Of a DNA stretch of 64,000 nt, positions 11,035 through 22,273 are shown one piece after another. Below the pieces are notes generated by a model that was given only the letters and a program-made list of their open reading frames with translations, was not told the origin of the DNA and searched no databases. The stretch comes from Tetmemena sp. SeJ-2015 (taxonomy: Eukaryota > Ciliophora > Spirotrichea > Sporadotrichida > Oxytrichidae), in NCBI GenBank assembly GCA_027382625.1, contig JAJKFJ010021217.1, forward strand, positions 62,001 through 126,000, read 5' to 3'. Numbering within the stretch: the stretch's first letter is position 1; every line of letters starts with the position of its first letter. A program made the position numbers and the translations under genes.

Positions 11035-11700
11035 TTAATATTAAAAACTACAAATATTTCATTACAAAACTCATTTAAAAAGATTGTGCATTAATACTTT
11101 GATCTTTTAATTTGCAATGAAGTAAGCCAGAAATAAAAGCAAGTAAGATAATTGAATAATTTCCTTATTTTCATATTTTTAGCATATTAGAATGTTAAAA
11201 ATAGCTGAGCATCGATGCTTTATTACCCCTCTAGGCATTTTATTGCTTTATCTACATCTTTGAATTGTTGCTTTAGTTTAAATATAATAATCTTTTAATT
11301 GTTTAAAAGTTCTTTATAGGTTACTGATTCAAATTTTACTTCCATTAACAATTTTGTTTAGAGCAGTCAGCTTCTCTTTTTTAAAAATCTTTGCATATTT
11401 AAATTGATGCTATGTCTTGTACAGTATCCAGAGAAAGAGCACCGATCAAGCAGCAGAACTATTCTGTTTATTAATTTACTAATCTAGAATATTTATGCCT
11501 TTGGGCTCTTTCAAATTTTAAAAATCCACTATAAAATTATAATAAATTATTGCAAAAATTCTCGAGATTCTAGAAAATTTAGTATACTTCATTTCTATTT
11601 AGCTCACCCTCCTCACTTGCAACCTTTTATCTCACATCTTAAATAATTTAAAATAAAATTATCTCATTTACACATCTCCAGTTAAGATAGATGATTACTT
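11035..11700. other. AT-rich spacer with one possible small minus-strand ORF
   Basis: Mostly AT-rich with no recognised gene. On the minus strand an ATG at 11345 opens about 100 codons (MEVKFESVTYKELLNNQK, then FKLKQQFKDVDKAIKCLEG) that end at TGA overlapping the start of the coiled-coil gene. The first 50 residues look protein-like and the rest does not. It may be an upstream segment of that gene or chance. Confidence 0.3.
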
Positions 11701-13570
11701 TCAAAAGCCTTCACTTTTTGTTTGAGGATTGACACTTTGAAAGTCCTTTAATTGATTTAGATTATTATTATTGTTGTGTTGACTTTGGATTAAATTGTGA
11801 GTGTTAAAAATGTCGCCCTCTCTGCAGAGTGGGCATTAAAGTTTGATTTTGAGCCAGTCTGAAAGGCAACTCTTATGGTACTTCGTCTCCACATTCGCAG
11901 AGCATGCTTATGTTTTAATATAAATTCATTGTTTATGATTATGCAAGTTTAACTATTTAGTCATCATGTCGCTTCTGCAGTTGGACGAATGGATTTTGAT
12001 TTGCTACTTGGTGTTTGCTGTAATCATATATCTGCTCTAAGCAATTTTTGATTAAAATTTTTTAATTTATAAAAGCAAATGATGCACAATTCGTTCTTAG
12101 TACGTTGAAAGTCAGTGACTATGGGCAGTCTGTTCATCATCTCTATGTGCTATATTCGCTTTTCCTTTTCAGCGTTTTCATCTTGATCTATATTTAAATG
12201 CAATATTTTATATGAATCTACTTGGGAGATAAGTTAGATTCTATCAAAGCCAGGGGAGTCTATAGCTTTTTTGAGTAGAGGGAGTTGGTATGTGAAGAAC
12301 TTAACCTCACCAATTAGTTGAATGATTTACAGGCTCACTCTCATAAAAAAATTCAAATGTGTTTATGACGGTGGTTATATTCTCTCAAGAAAAGGAAGAG
12401 GGCGATGATATAAGTGTTAAAGTGCTGATGGTAGTGGTGCTGCTTGGGGTTCTTGAATCGAGACCTCTCCTTATAAAGCAAGCTCAAGCCAAAGTAAACC
12501 ATCAAGCTCATTCGTTTATTATCAAATTATAAAACTTAAGATAAATGTAATTAGCTCATCAGAAGGATCTGTATGGAGTAGAAGGCAGCTGCTAGCAATT
12601 TTCTAAAAGCAAATACTCTATTGATGCTATTATACTCATAATTTATTGGCAAATATTTTATAATATGAATTAATCGATTCTCAAATAAATTAACTCATCA
12701 TTACTCAAATTGAAGTTATAATCATAAAATTACTCTAAAATTATTCAAATTTTGCACATCTTTAAAATGAGAAGTATTTTAAATTTATCCCTTTTATAAG
12801 CATGAGAAAATTATAATTTCTTATTTTCTTTAAAATAAATAAATAAATCAAAAACTTTATAGTTTTCATATAAATGCTATTTGTATGAAGTTCAAAAGCC
12901 TCTTGCACTAGCATGAAAAAAGCCACGTCTATAAAGATAGTGAGGCAGGATGCTCTGTTCAAGTGGCTCACTAGCTTTTCCTCCTTGAGGGTTTAATTCA
13001 CCCTCCCCTCTAATTCAAATCCACCACAAATTATTACACTAACTCTGTATAGTTTGAATTAAATTATTACAGCCAGCGAAGCTAGCATAAAATCAATTAA
13101 ATTAAGCTACAAAGAGACAAGTAAACCGAGTTAGGGCACTTTTGTAGTTGCGCTTGATCATCATCTTTAAAGTGGTGATGTCTTCAGAGGAGCTAAAATT
13201 AAATTCTCCTTACAAAGATCTCTCTGCTTCAATTCCTCAGGAAGTATGCACAAATTAAAAACTTATTCTCAACTTTATTAAGTAGTAGTAGTCAGAGGGA
13301 GACGGTTTTAATTAGTTACATCCTAAAGATTATTCATGTTCATGCTTCCTGATATGCTAAATTATTTATTAAAGCACATTTTAAAAACAAAATTATCTTA
13401 AATTTATAATGGATTTGAATTTTATTAGGAACTTTTTAACTTAAAAATGCGTACTAGTCTAGTTTGTCGTTGATGTTATTGCTGCTGTCTTCTAAGTTAA
13501 TGAATTATATAGAGAGTTGAAGGGAGAGATCTGCACTTAAAAAGAACGAATTTTAAATTGAATTTCTCAC
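11701..13570 (-). CDS. Multi-spanning membrane RING-type ubiquitin ligase
   Basis: N-terminal pieces are hydrophilic (EDSSNNINDKLDQYAFLS, LPEELKQRDLCKENL). Hydrophobic segments follow: LTRFTCLFVA, RASCLTIFIDVAFFMLVQE, KLLAAAFYSIQILLM, MVYFGLSLLY and YIIALFLFLREY. The C-terminal RING has a Cys pair in NELCIIC, then ACSANVETKYHKSC (Cys, His, Cys), the WL motif in SDWLKIKLQ and the last pair in CPLCREGDIF, giving the zinc ligands of a RING-H2/HC domain. Stop TGA is at 11703-11701. RING ligases of this shape ubiquitinate substrates at endomembranes. Several IESs interrupt it; the one with pointer GCAT at 11908 is certain, and those between the membrane segments were not all resolved, so the start near 13.5 kb is approximate. 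Confidence 0.7.
11908..11944 (-). other. IES inside RING domain, pointer GCAT
   Basis: Plus-strand ATGC at 11904-11907 and 11941-11944. Removing 37 nt joins DDQIVKLA to CSANVETKYHKSC and rebuilds the zinc-ligand order. Confidence 0.8.
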
Positions 13571-13925
13571 TGTTTTTGCCCCTCATCACTCATTCAACAT
13601 ACTATAATAAATTTGCAATCAGTAAATGCAATTGAATGGCAAACAGAGGACAAGGAAATTTATTTTTTTAAAATCATTTCAATTTTATTTAAAAAATTGA
13701 AATAAAAAATCGTATTTTCAGTAAATTTTAACTTTTTTAATTAAAATTGACCAAATTTCTAAAAATTTCTAGAGTGTAGATAAGCTGCTTTGATTTTTTT
13801 AGTCAATAAATTGAATTCTTTTTTTTTCAGAAATACTTTTGGCGAGCTATAAATTGAGAATACAAGATTAATAGTTTAGAGATTTGAAAAAAAATATATT
13901 ATATAAAGTGAATATTAGATTATCA
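13571..13925. other. AT-rich intergenic region
   Basis: Over 75 percent A+T by eye, with poly-T runs and a short inverted repeat near 13680-13705 (TTCAATTTT and AAAATTGAA arms). No coding signal or RNA gene was seen. Confidence 0.5.
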
Positions 13926-15480
13926 AGCTGCCCTTGATGGCCTTTAAATCGTAAGGTATCTTGACTTGCTTGCTCTTCATCTACTTTTATAAGTTAGTCT
14001 CAAGTCTTCCCACTATCTTGCACTCAATCAAACACAATAAATGTATAGATTAAAGCATAAACTACAAACTAATATTATATTTGATGAACAGCATCAACTC
14101 TGTGAATGACGCTGTGAGATTCGAACACCAAAATTTCGCCCTGGGCTGTCCCCGCATATATGAAACCAGCCTGGTAGTAGTCCATCTGGGCCCCTATTAT
14201 TTCATAGTTCTTACCTGCATCCTTCATCAATACCATTTTACAATAACCCATTTACATGATAATTTAGTATACTTGCATTTGAATAAGCAGTTGAGTCTAA
14301 GAACTTAATGAAGCCTATCTTATTTTCGGTCGCGTAAATAACATTCATGGAGTACCTGCTCAGGCTGATAATTTTCTCAGACCCACTGTAAAAGCGAGAC
14401 CTGAAGCCCCCGTCCCTTCTCAGTATCGTAAAGTAGCCTTAAGAATCTTCACAAAGTGAAATGAATTGATCGACTTCATTTAAGAATCAGCGAAGATAAA
14501 GAACTTATCTCCCTTGCTCACATAGATTAAGAAATCAGTCACCACAGGTTGATTCTCTTGACTGGAAGTTGTCGCTGTTGAGACTAGGGAAGTGGATCCA
14601 TGCTGAGCCATCAACTCATCAAAGTCTATGATGGTAGGATTCTCAGAAGTAGCTTCATATAACAAATGCCAATTCTGAACTTGACTGTGGTCTCTACATT
14701 CTCCTTCTGCTGCTTCTTTTTATCATAATGTTATAAATCCTCTGAGTATTTGTCTCTTTGATACTGAAATACCTAATAAAAAAATGATCCATGAGATGTA
14801 ATAAGAAGATATGATGAGTATATTTATGAACTCATAGGTGACTATTCTTTCACTCTCTTGCAGTAATATCTTTTCGATGAATGGATTCACTTGGAAGAGT
14901 TAATAATCATAGTATATAGTATGCAAAAATAAGTTAGGCCTGGTTACTAGAGACTGCTTGGTTAATTTCTTCGGCCATGATGAGCTCATCGTAAGCTGAA
15001 CTCTGTCTCTTTGCAAGTTCTTCTAAGTCGTCCATAGCAGCTTGCAATTGTCTTTCTTGCGAGCCTGTGTTGCTCAAAGAGCCCACTACTTCAAATTTCT
15101 GGAGAACTTCGATCTTCTATTCATACAAGTCAATGAGAACATACTAAGATCAACTATCTCATTTATGATGATCGATTATAGATAATGAGTTACTTGACTT
15201 CTGATATTTCTTATTTTAAAAGGCTGCCATCCTCATCTAGCCAGTAAGTCTACTTATCCTAGGAACTTGCTAATGTCAGGGTTTGAATTGCACTCAAGCA
15301 ACATAGCAAAGAAATTTTTCCTACTACTGAAAAGCTAGAAGCTTTGCTAGGTTTTATCAAATGCCTACCCACCATCATTTTCATTTTAAATTCTAATCTC
15401 AAATCGAGGATCAATCTATAATCTTGAAATATCAGAGCTCCTTCTAAAAAACTATCACATTTAAAAAGCTAGTTAGTAAA
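13926..15480 (-). CDS. Unknown protein with coiled coil and propeller-like C-terminal half
   Basis: Coding pieces in order: KTQQSFQLFSSRKNFFAMLL, PDISKFLGQVDLL, a coiled coil (EQKIEVLQKFEVVG, QAAMDDLEELAKRQSSAYDE), NPFIEKILLQESERIVTYEF, HYDKKKQQKENVETTVQNW, and then beta-rich sequence such as VVTDFLIYVSKGDKFFIFAD, GYFTILRRDGG, NVIYATENKIGFIKFLD and AGFIYAGTAQGEILVFES. The last blocks look like WD-type blades. Two IESs with strong pointers (14448, 14221) are resolved. A 5-nt unit (AGT pointer, near 14685) may be another. Neither the start nor the stop was fixed. No family was recognised. Confidence 0.55.
14221..14278 (-). other. IES, pointer ATGCA
   Basis: Plus-strand TGCAT at 14216-14220 and 14274-14278. 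Removing 58 nt joins KFLDSTAYSNA to GKNYEIIGAQMDYY in frame. Confidence 0.85.
14448..14488 (-). other. IES, pointer GATTCTTAA
   Basis: Nine-base repeat (plus-strand TTAAGAATC at 14439-14447 and 14480-14488). Removing 41 nt joins DKFFIFADSQ to GYFTILRRDGG in frame. Confidence 0.9.
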
Positions 15481-15583
15481 ATGCTTAATCTTCTTGGAAT
15501 ATATTTGATACTACTAAATCTGAAAGCTTTTGCTTCTTTTCTTATTTGAATTGTTTTTAACTTTAACTAGTGTCTTAGATCTA

Positions 15584-18012
15584 TCACTGCTACCTTTGCA
15601 GATCTTCAAGCAAGTTTTCTTGCTCGTTTTCCTGAGATTAGAGTTCCAGCTGATTGAAATTGTGATTGTTGCCGTTCTGAATGAGGCTGTGGTGAATGTG
15701 AGGAAGAGAGTCATGCGAGAAGAGCATTTACTAGTCTTGATCGTTGCTAATGCTAATCTGATGATGCAACTCTAACTCGTTCTCCTAAGTGTGAAGATTG
15801 AAATCATTTTCAGCTTCCTCAGGCACTATATTCAAAGCAAAGCCTCCATTCTTATTGCTCATCCAGCTTAGGTCCATACTCACCTGAGCTGCAAATCTAT
15901 TGTCGAATTCGCCATCGTAGTTTTTTCGCAAGTAAACTTTTAAATGCAACAAAGAATATTGAAGACATTCAATTTATCATCTGTATAAGTTTACTTGTTG
16001 ATGTCTCCAAGGATTCTTTTGAAAGAATCACTGCCTAGGCAAAGCACCTTACACTCATTTGACTTTACTCTAATCGAGAGCGATCTCTTGGTATCATTCA
16101 GAAGAGCTAACTCTCCAAAGTGCTCTCCTGATTTAAGTTCTCTCACAACTATGAACTCTGGCTGATGAGCAGATCCCTGTCCATTAATTTCGTGAGTATG
16201 GTTGTTTTAACTTCCAGCTGTGGGAGTATTTCCTAAATTTTTTGAGTCCTTGAGGCACTCCACTTCTCCATCTTCTATAATGTAAAAGTACTCTCCTTAT
16301 TCACCCTCCTTGAAAATGAAATCTCCTTTCGAGAACCTCTGCAATTCCAAACCATCTATCAATTTCAGCTTCTCGTACTTTTCTAAGTTCATAAGGAAGT
16401 ATATAAGTAAAGAAGAGTATGAATTAACAAAGTTGATAAAGAGATCTACCTTATCGAGGAAGGAGAGTTCTATGTTTCTTCGCTTGATAGTTTACTTGAT
16501 GATTATATTCTTAAAGACTTTGCCTTCTAGAGCCCACACATCTACTTGAGTAGCCGCTCTCACTGTGGCCGTTCTTTTCTCATTATAAAGCAGGGCGATT
16601 TCTCCGAAGCCACCTGAGGAGAGGAATTTAGAGAAGGCTATCTTGCTCTTGTTCCTTAGGATCTCTTGATGATCTCTAATGTCCACATCTGATTTGTAAA
16701 CCACTACCTCTACTGTTCCCTTGTCCATCACAAAATATTCAAAGCCTTCATCGCCTTGTCTGATGATCAAATCTCCACGCTCAAACTTTCTCAAGAACAT
16801 AGCATTCGCTACTATTTTCAGTTCTTATTAAATAAATCGAAGTGAAGTATGATAATAGGAGCATAAGTTTATTTTTAAGTTCTTATTGGGACAGATTTTT
16901 GGTGAGGAAAGAGGACTTAAGATTCTCAATTAGTCTTTCAGTCTAGTCATGGGATTTAGGATGCACAGGTGGGACAAATTCTTCCATCTCCAGCGCAGAT
17001 TGGTAGGGTCTAGAAAATACAGATCTTCTCTTTGTGTTCCAGTACTCATCCCCAGGCTTAACGGGAGATGAAAAAGGACTGGACTGGAAAATTTGAGGAC
17101 CTGAAATTAGCATTTACTTTTAGGCCTCTTCAAAGAGCTCCTTAAACTTGCTCAAGGGATCGAACACGTTTGCTGCTCCTTAGAAGTTCAGCATTTGATT
17201 CATTGGGACCGAACCTGCTCGCATTCTGTGCTGGCCAAAGACACTTACCTTCTAATCTGGTGACTAGAAATTCAAAGAAGCTGGATTTTATTCTCAAAAC
17301 AGAGTTTAAAATTCGATACAGCTGAATGAAGGGACGGTAATTTAAAAACGTTTGTACAATAGTGCATGTTAAAGGCAGATGAGAAAGCGTTTCCATTTAG
17401 ATTGCTTTTTCCATTTTCAAAATTACTGCTTAGAGCGTTAAGATCAGCCTGTAGTAAAATACTCGAAGTTTGAGAGGCCTCCTATCCGCTGCAATTGCTA
17501 TTGTTCCTCGCTCTATAAGCGTATCCTTTGAAAGGGTCTTTATAGTTAGCAATGCCTTTCTGAAAGACCGACGCACTTCCATTTGCATTAGGAGCTACAA
17601 CATCTCTATTTTGGTTTGAATTCGCTCCATGAGAGTACTTTCCAAATTTGCTTTGAGTCAGCGGAGGCTAGTTCTATATTGAAGGGCCTTCAGAGTCAGA
17701 AAAGAGACCTCGCTATTTGAGAAAGTCCTAGTAATGGCCTTGTCTCTGTGCCTCGATCAGGAAAAGTTTAATAGTTTCTCTAAGAGCTGGAAATAAAGTA
17801 GTGGAGACATAGAGTATCTAATTTTCGTTCAGACCCTTGGTAAGGTCGGTGTCTACTAAATTACTTGACTCTCTCCTTGAAGCGGAAAAGTCTAAGGGTA
17901 TATTTTAGGCTACTCTGAGTCCTTAGGGGCTGAGATTTGGTTGAGTGGGAGTTGATTGCATTTGCTAGTATGGAGGTTAGTATGTGGGATTGTTTGATCC
18001 AGCAGCTTACAT
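15584..18012 (-). CDS. cAMP-dependent protein kinase regulatory subunit
   Basis: Starts MQAAGSNNPTYQPPYQQM at 18012 and ends at TGA 15586-15584. After a Gln/Asn/Ser-rich N-terminal region comes a kinase-substrate-like site (KRRSVFSRPY), then two cyclic-nucleotide-binding domains. Domain A runs from LIIRQGDEGFEYFVMDKG to the phosphate cassette FGEIALLYNEKRTATVRA; domain B from FIFKEGEQGEYFYIIEDG to FGELALLNDTKRSLSIRV. Both cassettes keep the Glu and Arg that bind cyclic nucleotide. The canonical role is to inhibit the PKA catalytic subunit until cAMP binds. IESs at 16390, 16830 and 17225 restore the frame; a further one near 15960-16005 (pointer probably TA) leads to YLRKNYDGEFDNRFAAQ. The long acidic, His/Gln-rich C-terminal tail is unusual for the family. 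Confidence 0.9.
16390..16434 (-). other. IES, pointer AACTT
   Basis: Plus-strand AAGTT at 16385-16389 and 16430-16434. Removing 45 nt joins DKVDLFINL to EKYEKLKLIDGLE, the linker between the two nucleotide-binding domains. Confidence 0.85.
16830..16887 (-). other. IES, pointer AATAAGAACT
   Basis: Ten-base repeat (plus-strand AGTTCTTATT at 16820-16829 and 16878-16887). Removing 58 nt joins TKNLSQQEL to KIVANAMFLRKFERGD, the start of nucleotide-binding domain A. Confidence 0.92.
17225..17367 (-). other. IES, pointer ATGC
   Basis: Plus-strand GCAT at 17221-17224 and 17364-17367. The 143-nt deletion joins NAFSSAFNM to RAGSVPMNQMLNFQ in frame. This is the longest IES resolved with a pointer here. 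Confidence 0.7.
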
Positions 18013-18267
18013 TATAGTTTTACCTTCTATTATAAATTAAGCCTGTCTATAATGAACAAATAGAATATATGTAGCAAGCACTCGAATCTATCTCAAATCT
18101 TTCTCAACTTAAATAAAATTGCACTCTTTGTGACACTTCTGCTACAGAAGAAAGAGGAAAATATTCAAAATCAATTATACTCTGTGTGATATTAAAATAT
18201 TATATGCTACTTCTCAGTCTTAGCTTTTAACTTGACAATATTACTCTATTATAAAATTGGTTGAGGT

Positions 18268-21200
18268 TCACAGCTGCCGACGATTTAGATTAGGCTGATA
18301 GTTTAGGGGCTATAATTTAAACTACGTCAACTGTTCAACTGAGGGGATATTAACTTTAGAACCTGCTGCGCTGTTATTCATAGAGCCTGTTCCTCCCTGC
18401 ATCAGATTTATACTTATAGGCTTGTCTAAGGGAGCAAGCTACGCCATCGCTTTCTAGTAATGTAAGATAATTTGAATGGAAATGGCATTCTAGTTTTTAT
18501 GGAGGAAGGGCTCTGGACTTATCATCAAGTGACTTTAACTTGCATTATAAAGCATCAAAACCATCAATTTAAGCGTTATTGATTATGGTAATCGTTGTTG
18601 GAAGTAGAACCTGGCTGAGTGGCTGGATCAATCTAGGACCACTTGAGAGACATCACAGGACCTGTTGCGATATTAGGCTACAACTTCTGAGGAACGTTGA
18701 TTTGGATTCTGCCCCTGGACTAGACTCTTTTGTTGTTCTATCCCTGTATATTAGTCATTGATGTATTTAGGTTCTAGCGCAAGTTCTGAGCTCTATCAAA
18801 GTACTCCTTTATATAATGAATTATAAAAATAGTTATATATCAATTCGATATGACAATTACTCTTAGTTATTTACCTGCTGTCTATAAGCCTGAGCTCTGT
18901 TTTATTTAGCTCCAAAGAGTCCATCTCCTATCTTACTGGAGCTACCTTACATAGCCTACCTTCTCTCTGGTTGTTGAGAGTACTAACCCATTGAACTATT
19001 CGCAGCCTCGTTCTCTTCTGAGTCTTCTTCACCACCGTCGAACTTAAACATACCTCATATAGAATATAAGCAACTATAGATTTAAGAAACTAGATCTCCC
19101 TATTCTCCTTCTCTTACTCCATCTATGTGTACCCATTCTTCTTCATCTGTGGCAGACTCACCTCCTTACCCCTCACACAGATAATGAATATCTATATTAA
19201 TCACCCTCAGTATGAAAGGAGGAATGATCCAGTCGTTCAGGTTATCGTCATACTAGGCTTTGCGCTTCACCTTCGCCACCTCTGCATCCTTCATCAGCAT
19301 CTTAATCATGCCCCTGAAGAACTTCAAGTCCATACCCTGCTGTCTGATGGTGTCGAGCAGCTCCTCCCTATCTCCCTGCTGCTCCTTCTGCAAGTCCTTG
19401 ATCTCGCTGAGCGCGCTCTGGTACTTCTACTTCAGCTGCTGGATTACCACTCTCTGGTCATTCACCTCGTCCTGCAGACTCTGGTACTGCTTTTCCACAC
19501 TCAGCATCTCCTCCTCCTTCTGTCGCTTCTACTCCAGCAGCTGCTTCTGCTTCTTCCGCTGCTGCTTCAGCTTCTTCTGGTACTCGCGGTAGGCCTAGGA
19601 CTGCTCCCTCTCCTTCTCCTCAAGCGCATGACCTCCACTCACCAGCTTATGCTCCATTTCTCTCAGGATAGCCTCTAGGTTCTCCTTCTCTCTAGCTTCA
19701 ATTTCCAAGCGCTGCTCTTTAAGCTGTAACTCAGTCTCTATGCGCTCCTTGTCGGAGTGAAGTTAGTGCTTCTAGCGCTCCAGTTCCTCCAACTCCTGGA
19801 GCTTCTCCTGCATCACCTGGTTCAGCTTGCTAGAGTCCTCACCTGCTTGTTCCTCTCCATCCTCACCCTCATCTTCTTGCTGTTCCTCTTCACTGTCCTC
19901 CTGCTTGTCAGCTCCTCCTGGCCTTGCTGCTGACTTGGCTAATACTTTCTTCCTGGCTCCTGCTCCCTTAGCAGCTGCACCTGCTCTTCCTCCCTGCCTT
20001 TAACGCTGCTTTGGTTTGGCCTTCCCACTTTTCTCTTTGGACTTTGAAGTGCCGTTGTCTTCTTCGTCGTCCTCCTCGTCCTCAGCCTCCTCTGGCTCGT
20101 TGTCGTCCAGGATCTTTATTCTCTTGCCCTGTCCCTCTAGTCTCTTTATCAGGTCATTATTAAATAAAGAATATAAAATAATATATTTTATTTTACTTAT
20201 TTAGTTTGGTCATCCACGCTCTCCTCAACTTTGAACTGGTGGTTCATCTGCTGCTTCATGCTGTTCTGCATGGCTTGGATTGCGTTGTTCATCTGTTGCC
20301 CAGTTGCACCCTGGGTCTGCATTTGGGCGAGCAGGGCTCTGAGCTATCTGATCTCCTGCTCGTACTCCTTGAGCAGAGCGTCCTTGGGGTCCTCATTGAT
20401 GGTGGGCTTGTTCTTGATCTGCTTGGCCCTGTTGGCATAGTGGAGAGTGGAGAGAGTCTCGTCGTAGTTGTAGTCAGCGGGCGAGAGTGCTGCAATCATA
20501 ACTGTCTTTGTATTTCCTCCGAGTGAGTCCTGCAGCAAACGAGTTAGTTTTGAATCACGATAGGGAATATGTGTAGACAAAGAGTAAATTAAATTTCACT
20601 TCAACTTTTTGAGACACTCCATCTACTAATGCCTTGATGACATTTCCCAGAGCAGAGAGCGACAAGTTGATGTTCTTTGCTTCGTCCAGCCTTGTTCCAG
20701 TAGCTTGGGTTTTACTCTGTCGCTCCGAGCCAGCCAAGTCCACCAAGTTTAGTTTACCGGCCTTGATCTTCTATTTACCAGAGCCGTCCTAAGTTATAAT
20801 TTGTAAGTTACAGAAAATTCACTAAGTAATTTAACCCTTTTGATGTGGCTTCACTATTATTAAGAAAAGAAGGGAGGGAGGAGTGTGAACTTACATTTGC
20901 GTTCTCAGCGGTTTCTATGTAGATCGTGAATATAGAGTGACTGCGAGAGGAGTCTTTGTTCATGGCCGTCTCTCCGACCTTCCTGTTCTTCATGCCTGCA
21001 AAAAGCAGTCGCTCTAACTCAGGCACACTTTTTACTATCACAGTCGTCAAATCCTTAACATAGATGCCTTTATTGGGATCAGAAAATGAGTTTATATCAA
21101 ATTCTATTAAGGATCTTCCTTGATTTGCAGATTAGTTGTATGGTTCTTGCCTAGTAGGTCGAGAATAGACTCGTTGTAGATTTCCAGGTAGGAGCACCTC

Positions 21201-21785
21201 ACTAAGAACTTCTTCTCCTTCTCTGCCTCATCTATGAATCCAAATATGTGCCTCACTGTTCTTGGGATTATTCCTCTATCATAAATAGAAAAATCATTCT
21301 AATATCCATCATTTGCTTTATAATCATCTTGGTTGGGTGCTTTTTCATCGAGAGAGGAGGATGGACCCATCATGGTGTGAGTTTTGCCGCATCCAGTCTG
21401 ACCATAAGCAAACATAGTGCCGTTGTAACCCTCCAGCACAGACTCCACCAGCGAAAATCCGCACTCATCATACACCTGCTGCTGTGTAGAGTCTTCTCCA
21501 TACACCACATCGAATGTAAATGTCCTCGGCAATCCTTGTTCTCCAGGTTTTTGCAAGTATACACATAGTTTTATATATGGAAGTTATTATTTAAGAAGTA
21601 TATCTGCTGTTGGGACTGATCACACTGCACAATCCTTGTGCAACCTATAAACAGCTTAGGGTCATTTTTACACTCCTTCAAATCCCTTCCAAAAGTAGAT
21701 TAGCCTTACCTCTATCGAACTCCTTTTGGTTCATGGGTCTGGTCCTGACCATGACCTTCACGCACTCCGTAGTCTTGGGTGGCAT
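18268..21785 (-). CDS. Kinesin-2 family motor protein
   Basis: Starts [20 protein letters not shown] at 21785, the kinesin-2-type opening. Motor motifs in order: [18 protein letters not shown]-loop [11 protein letters not shown], switch [12 protein letters not shown], switch [31 protein letters not shown] and the neck region [21 protein letters not shown] highly acidic segment and a basic segment follow (about 19960-20110), then a long Gln/Glu-rich coiled coil (19230-19830) and a Gln/Ser-rich tail ending at TGA 18270-18268. Kinesin-2 motors drive anterograde intraflagellar transport, which suits a ciliate; whether this is a homodimeric or heteromeric type is not decided. IESs at 20158 and 20580 are certain. 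Others probably lie at 21560-21770, 20780-20900, 21060-21130 and in the tail. Confidence 0.92.
20158..20213 (-). other. IES in kinesin, pointer ATGACC
   Basis: Plus-strand GGTCAT at 20152-20157 and 20208-20213 flank a segment of nearly pure A+T. Removing 56 nt joins KVEESVDD to [13 protein letters not shown] in frame. Confidence 0.92.
20580..20616 (-). other. IES in kinesin motor domain, pointer TGTCT
   Basis: Plus-strand AGACA at 20575-20579 and 20612-20616. Removing 37 nt joins IKALVDGVS to [14 protein letters not shown], the invariant kinesin sequence. Confidence 0.92.
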
Positions 21786-22273
21786 ATTTTAAGTGTACTT
21801 GGAATTATTTTTTGAATTGCTCTTTATTATTTGATATTTATTGCTTGTAGTTTTTCTTCTTCTAGTGTAGGAAAGTTTTGCTTGTGAGTTGCTTGATCGA
21901 GGAACTTTCTTTTAATTATATTTTCATTTTTCTCTTTGTTAAATTTTATAGAACCAACCAAAATATGGTAAATAAATGACTGTCATGTTCATATTCATTC
22001 ATTATAAGCAGAATTTATTATTCACCTCTTGTGGTGGACGCTAACTATCTCCTCGATCCATCTATCTTTGTAAATATTATAATAAAATAAGAGAACTTTC
22101 AGAAGTAATAGCTATCAGTAGATTTAATACATGTATGAATAACTGGAATGAAACTGTTGATGATAATAAGATTGGGAGATATTTATAGCCAGTTTTATAA
22201 AATATTCGAATGAATCAATAGTCCCCATCCAAGGAGAGGAGGTAGAATTTTGAATTAAGTTGATCGGCTCTAA
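21786..22273. other. Intergenic AT-rich region
   Basis: Between the kinesin start and the end of the first kinase gene. It carries T-rich tracts and no open frame with protein-like composition on either strand; no structured RNA was recognised. Confidence 0.45.

Noticed and set aside
19127..19678. Long plus-strand frame rich in Leu opposite the kinesin coiled coil
   Set aside because: It is the antisense of a Gln/Glu-rich coiled coil (CAG/GAG codons read as CTG/CTC); Leu runs without domain structure.
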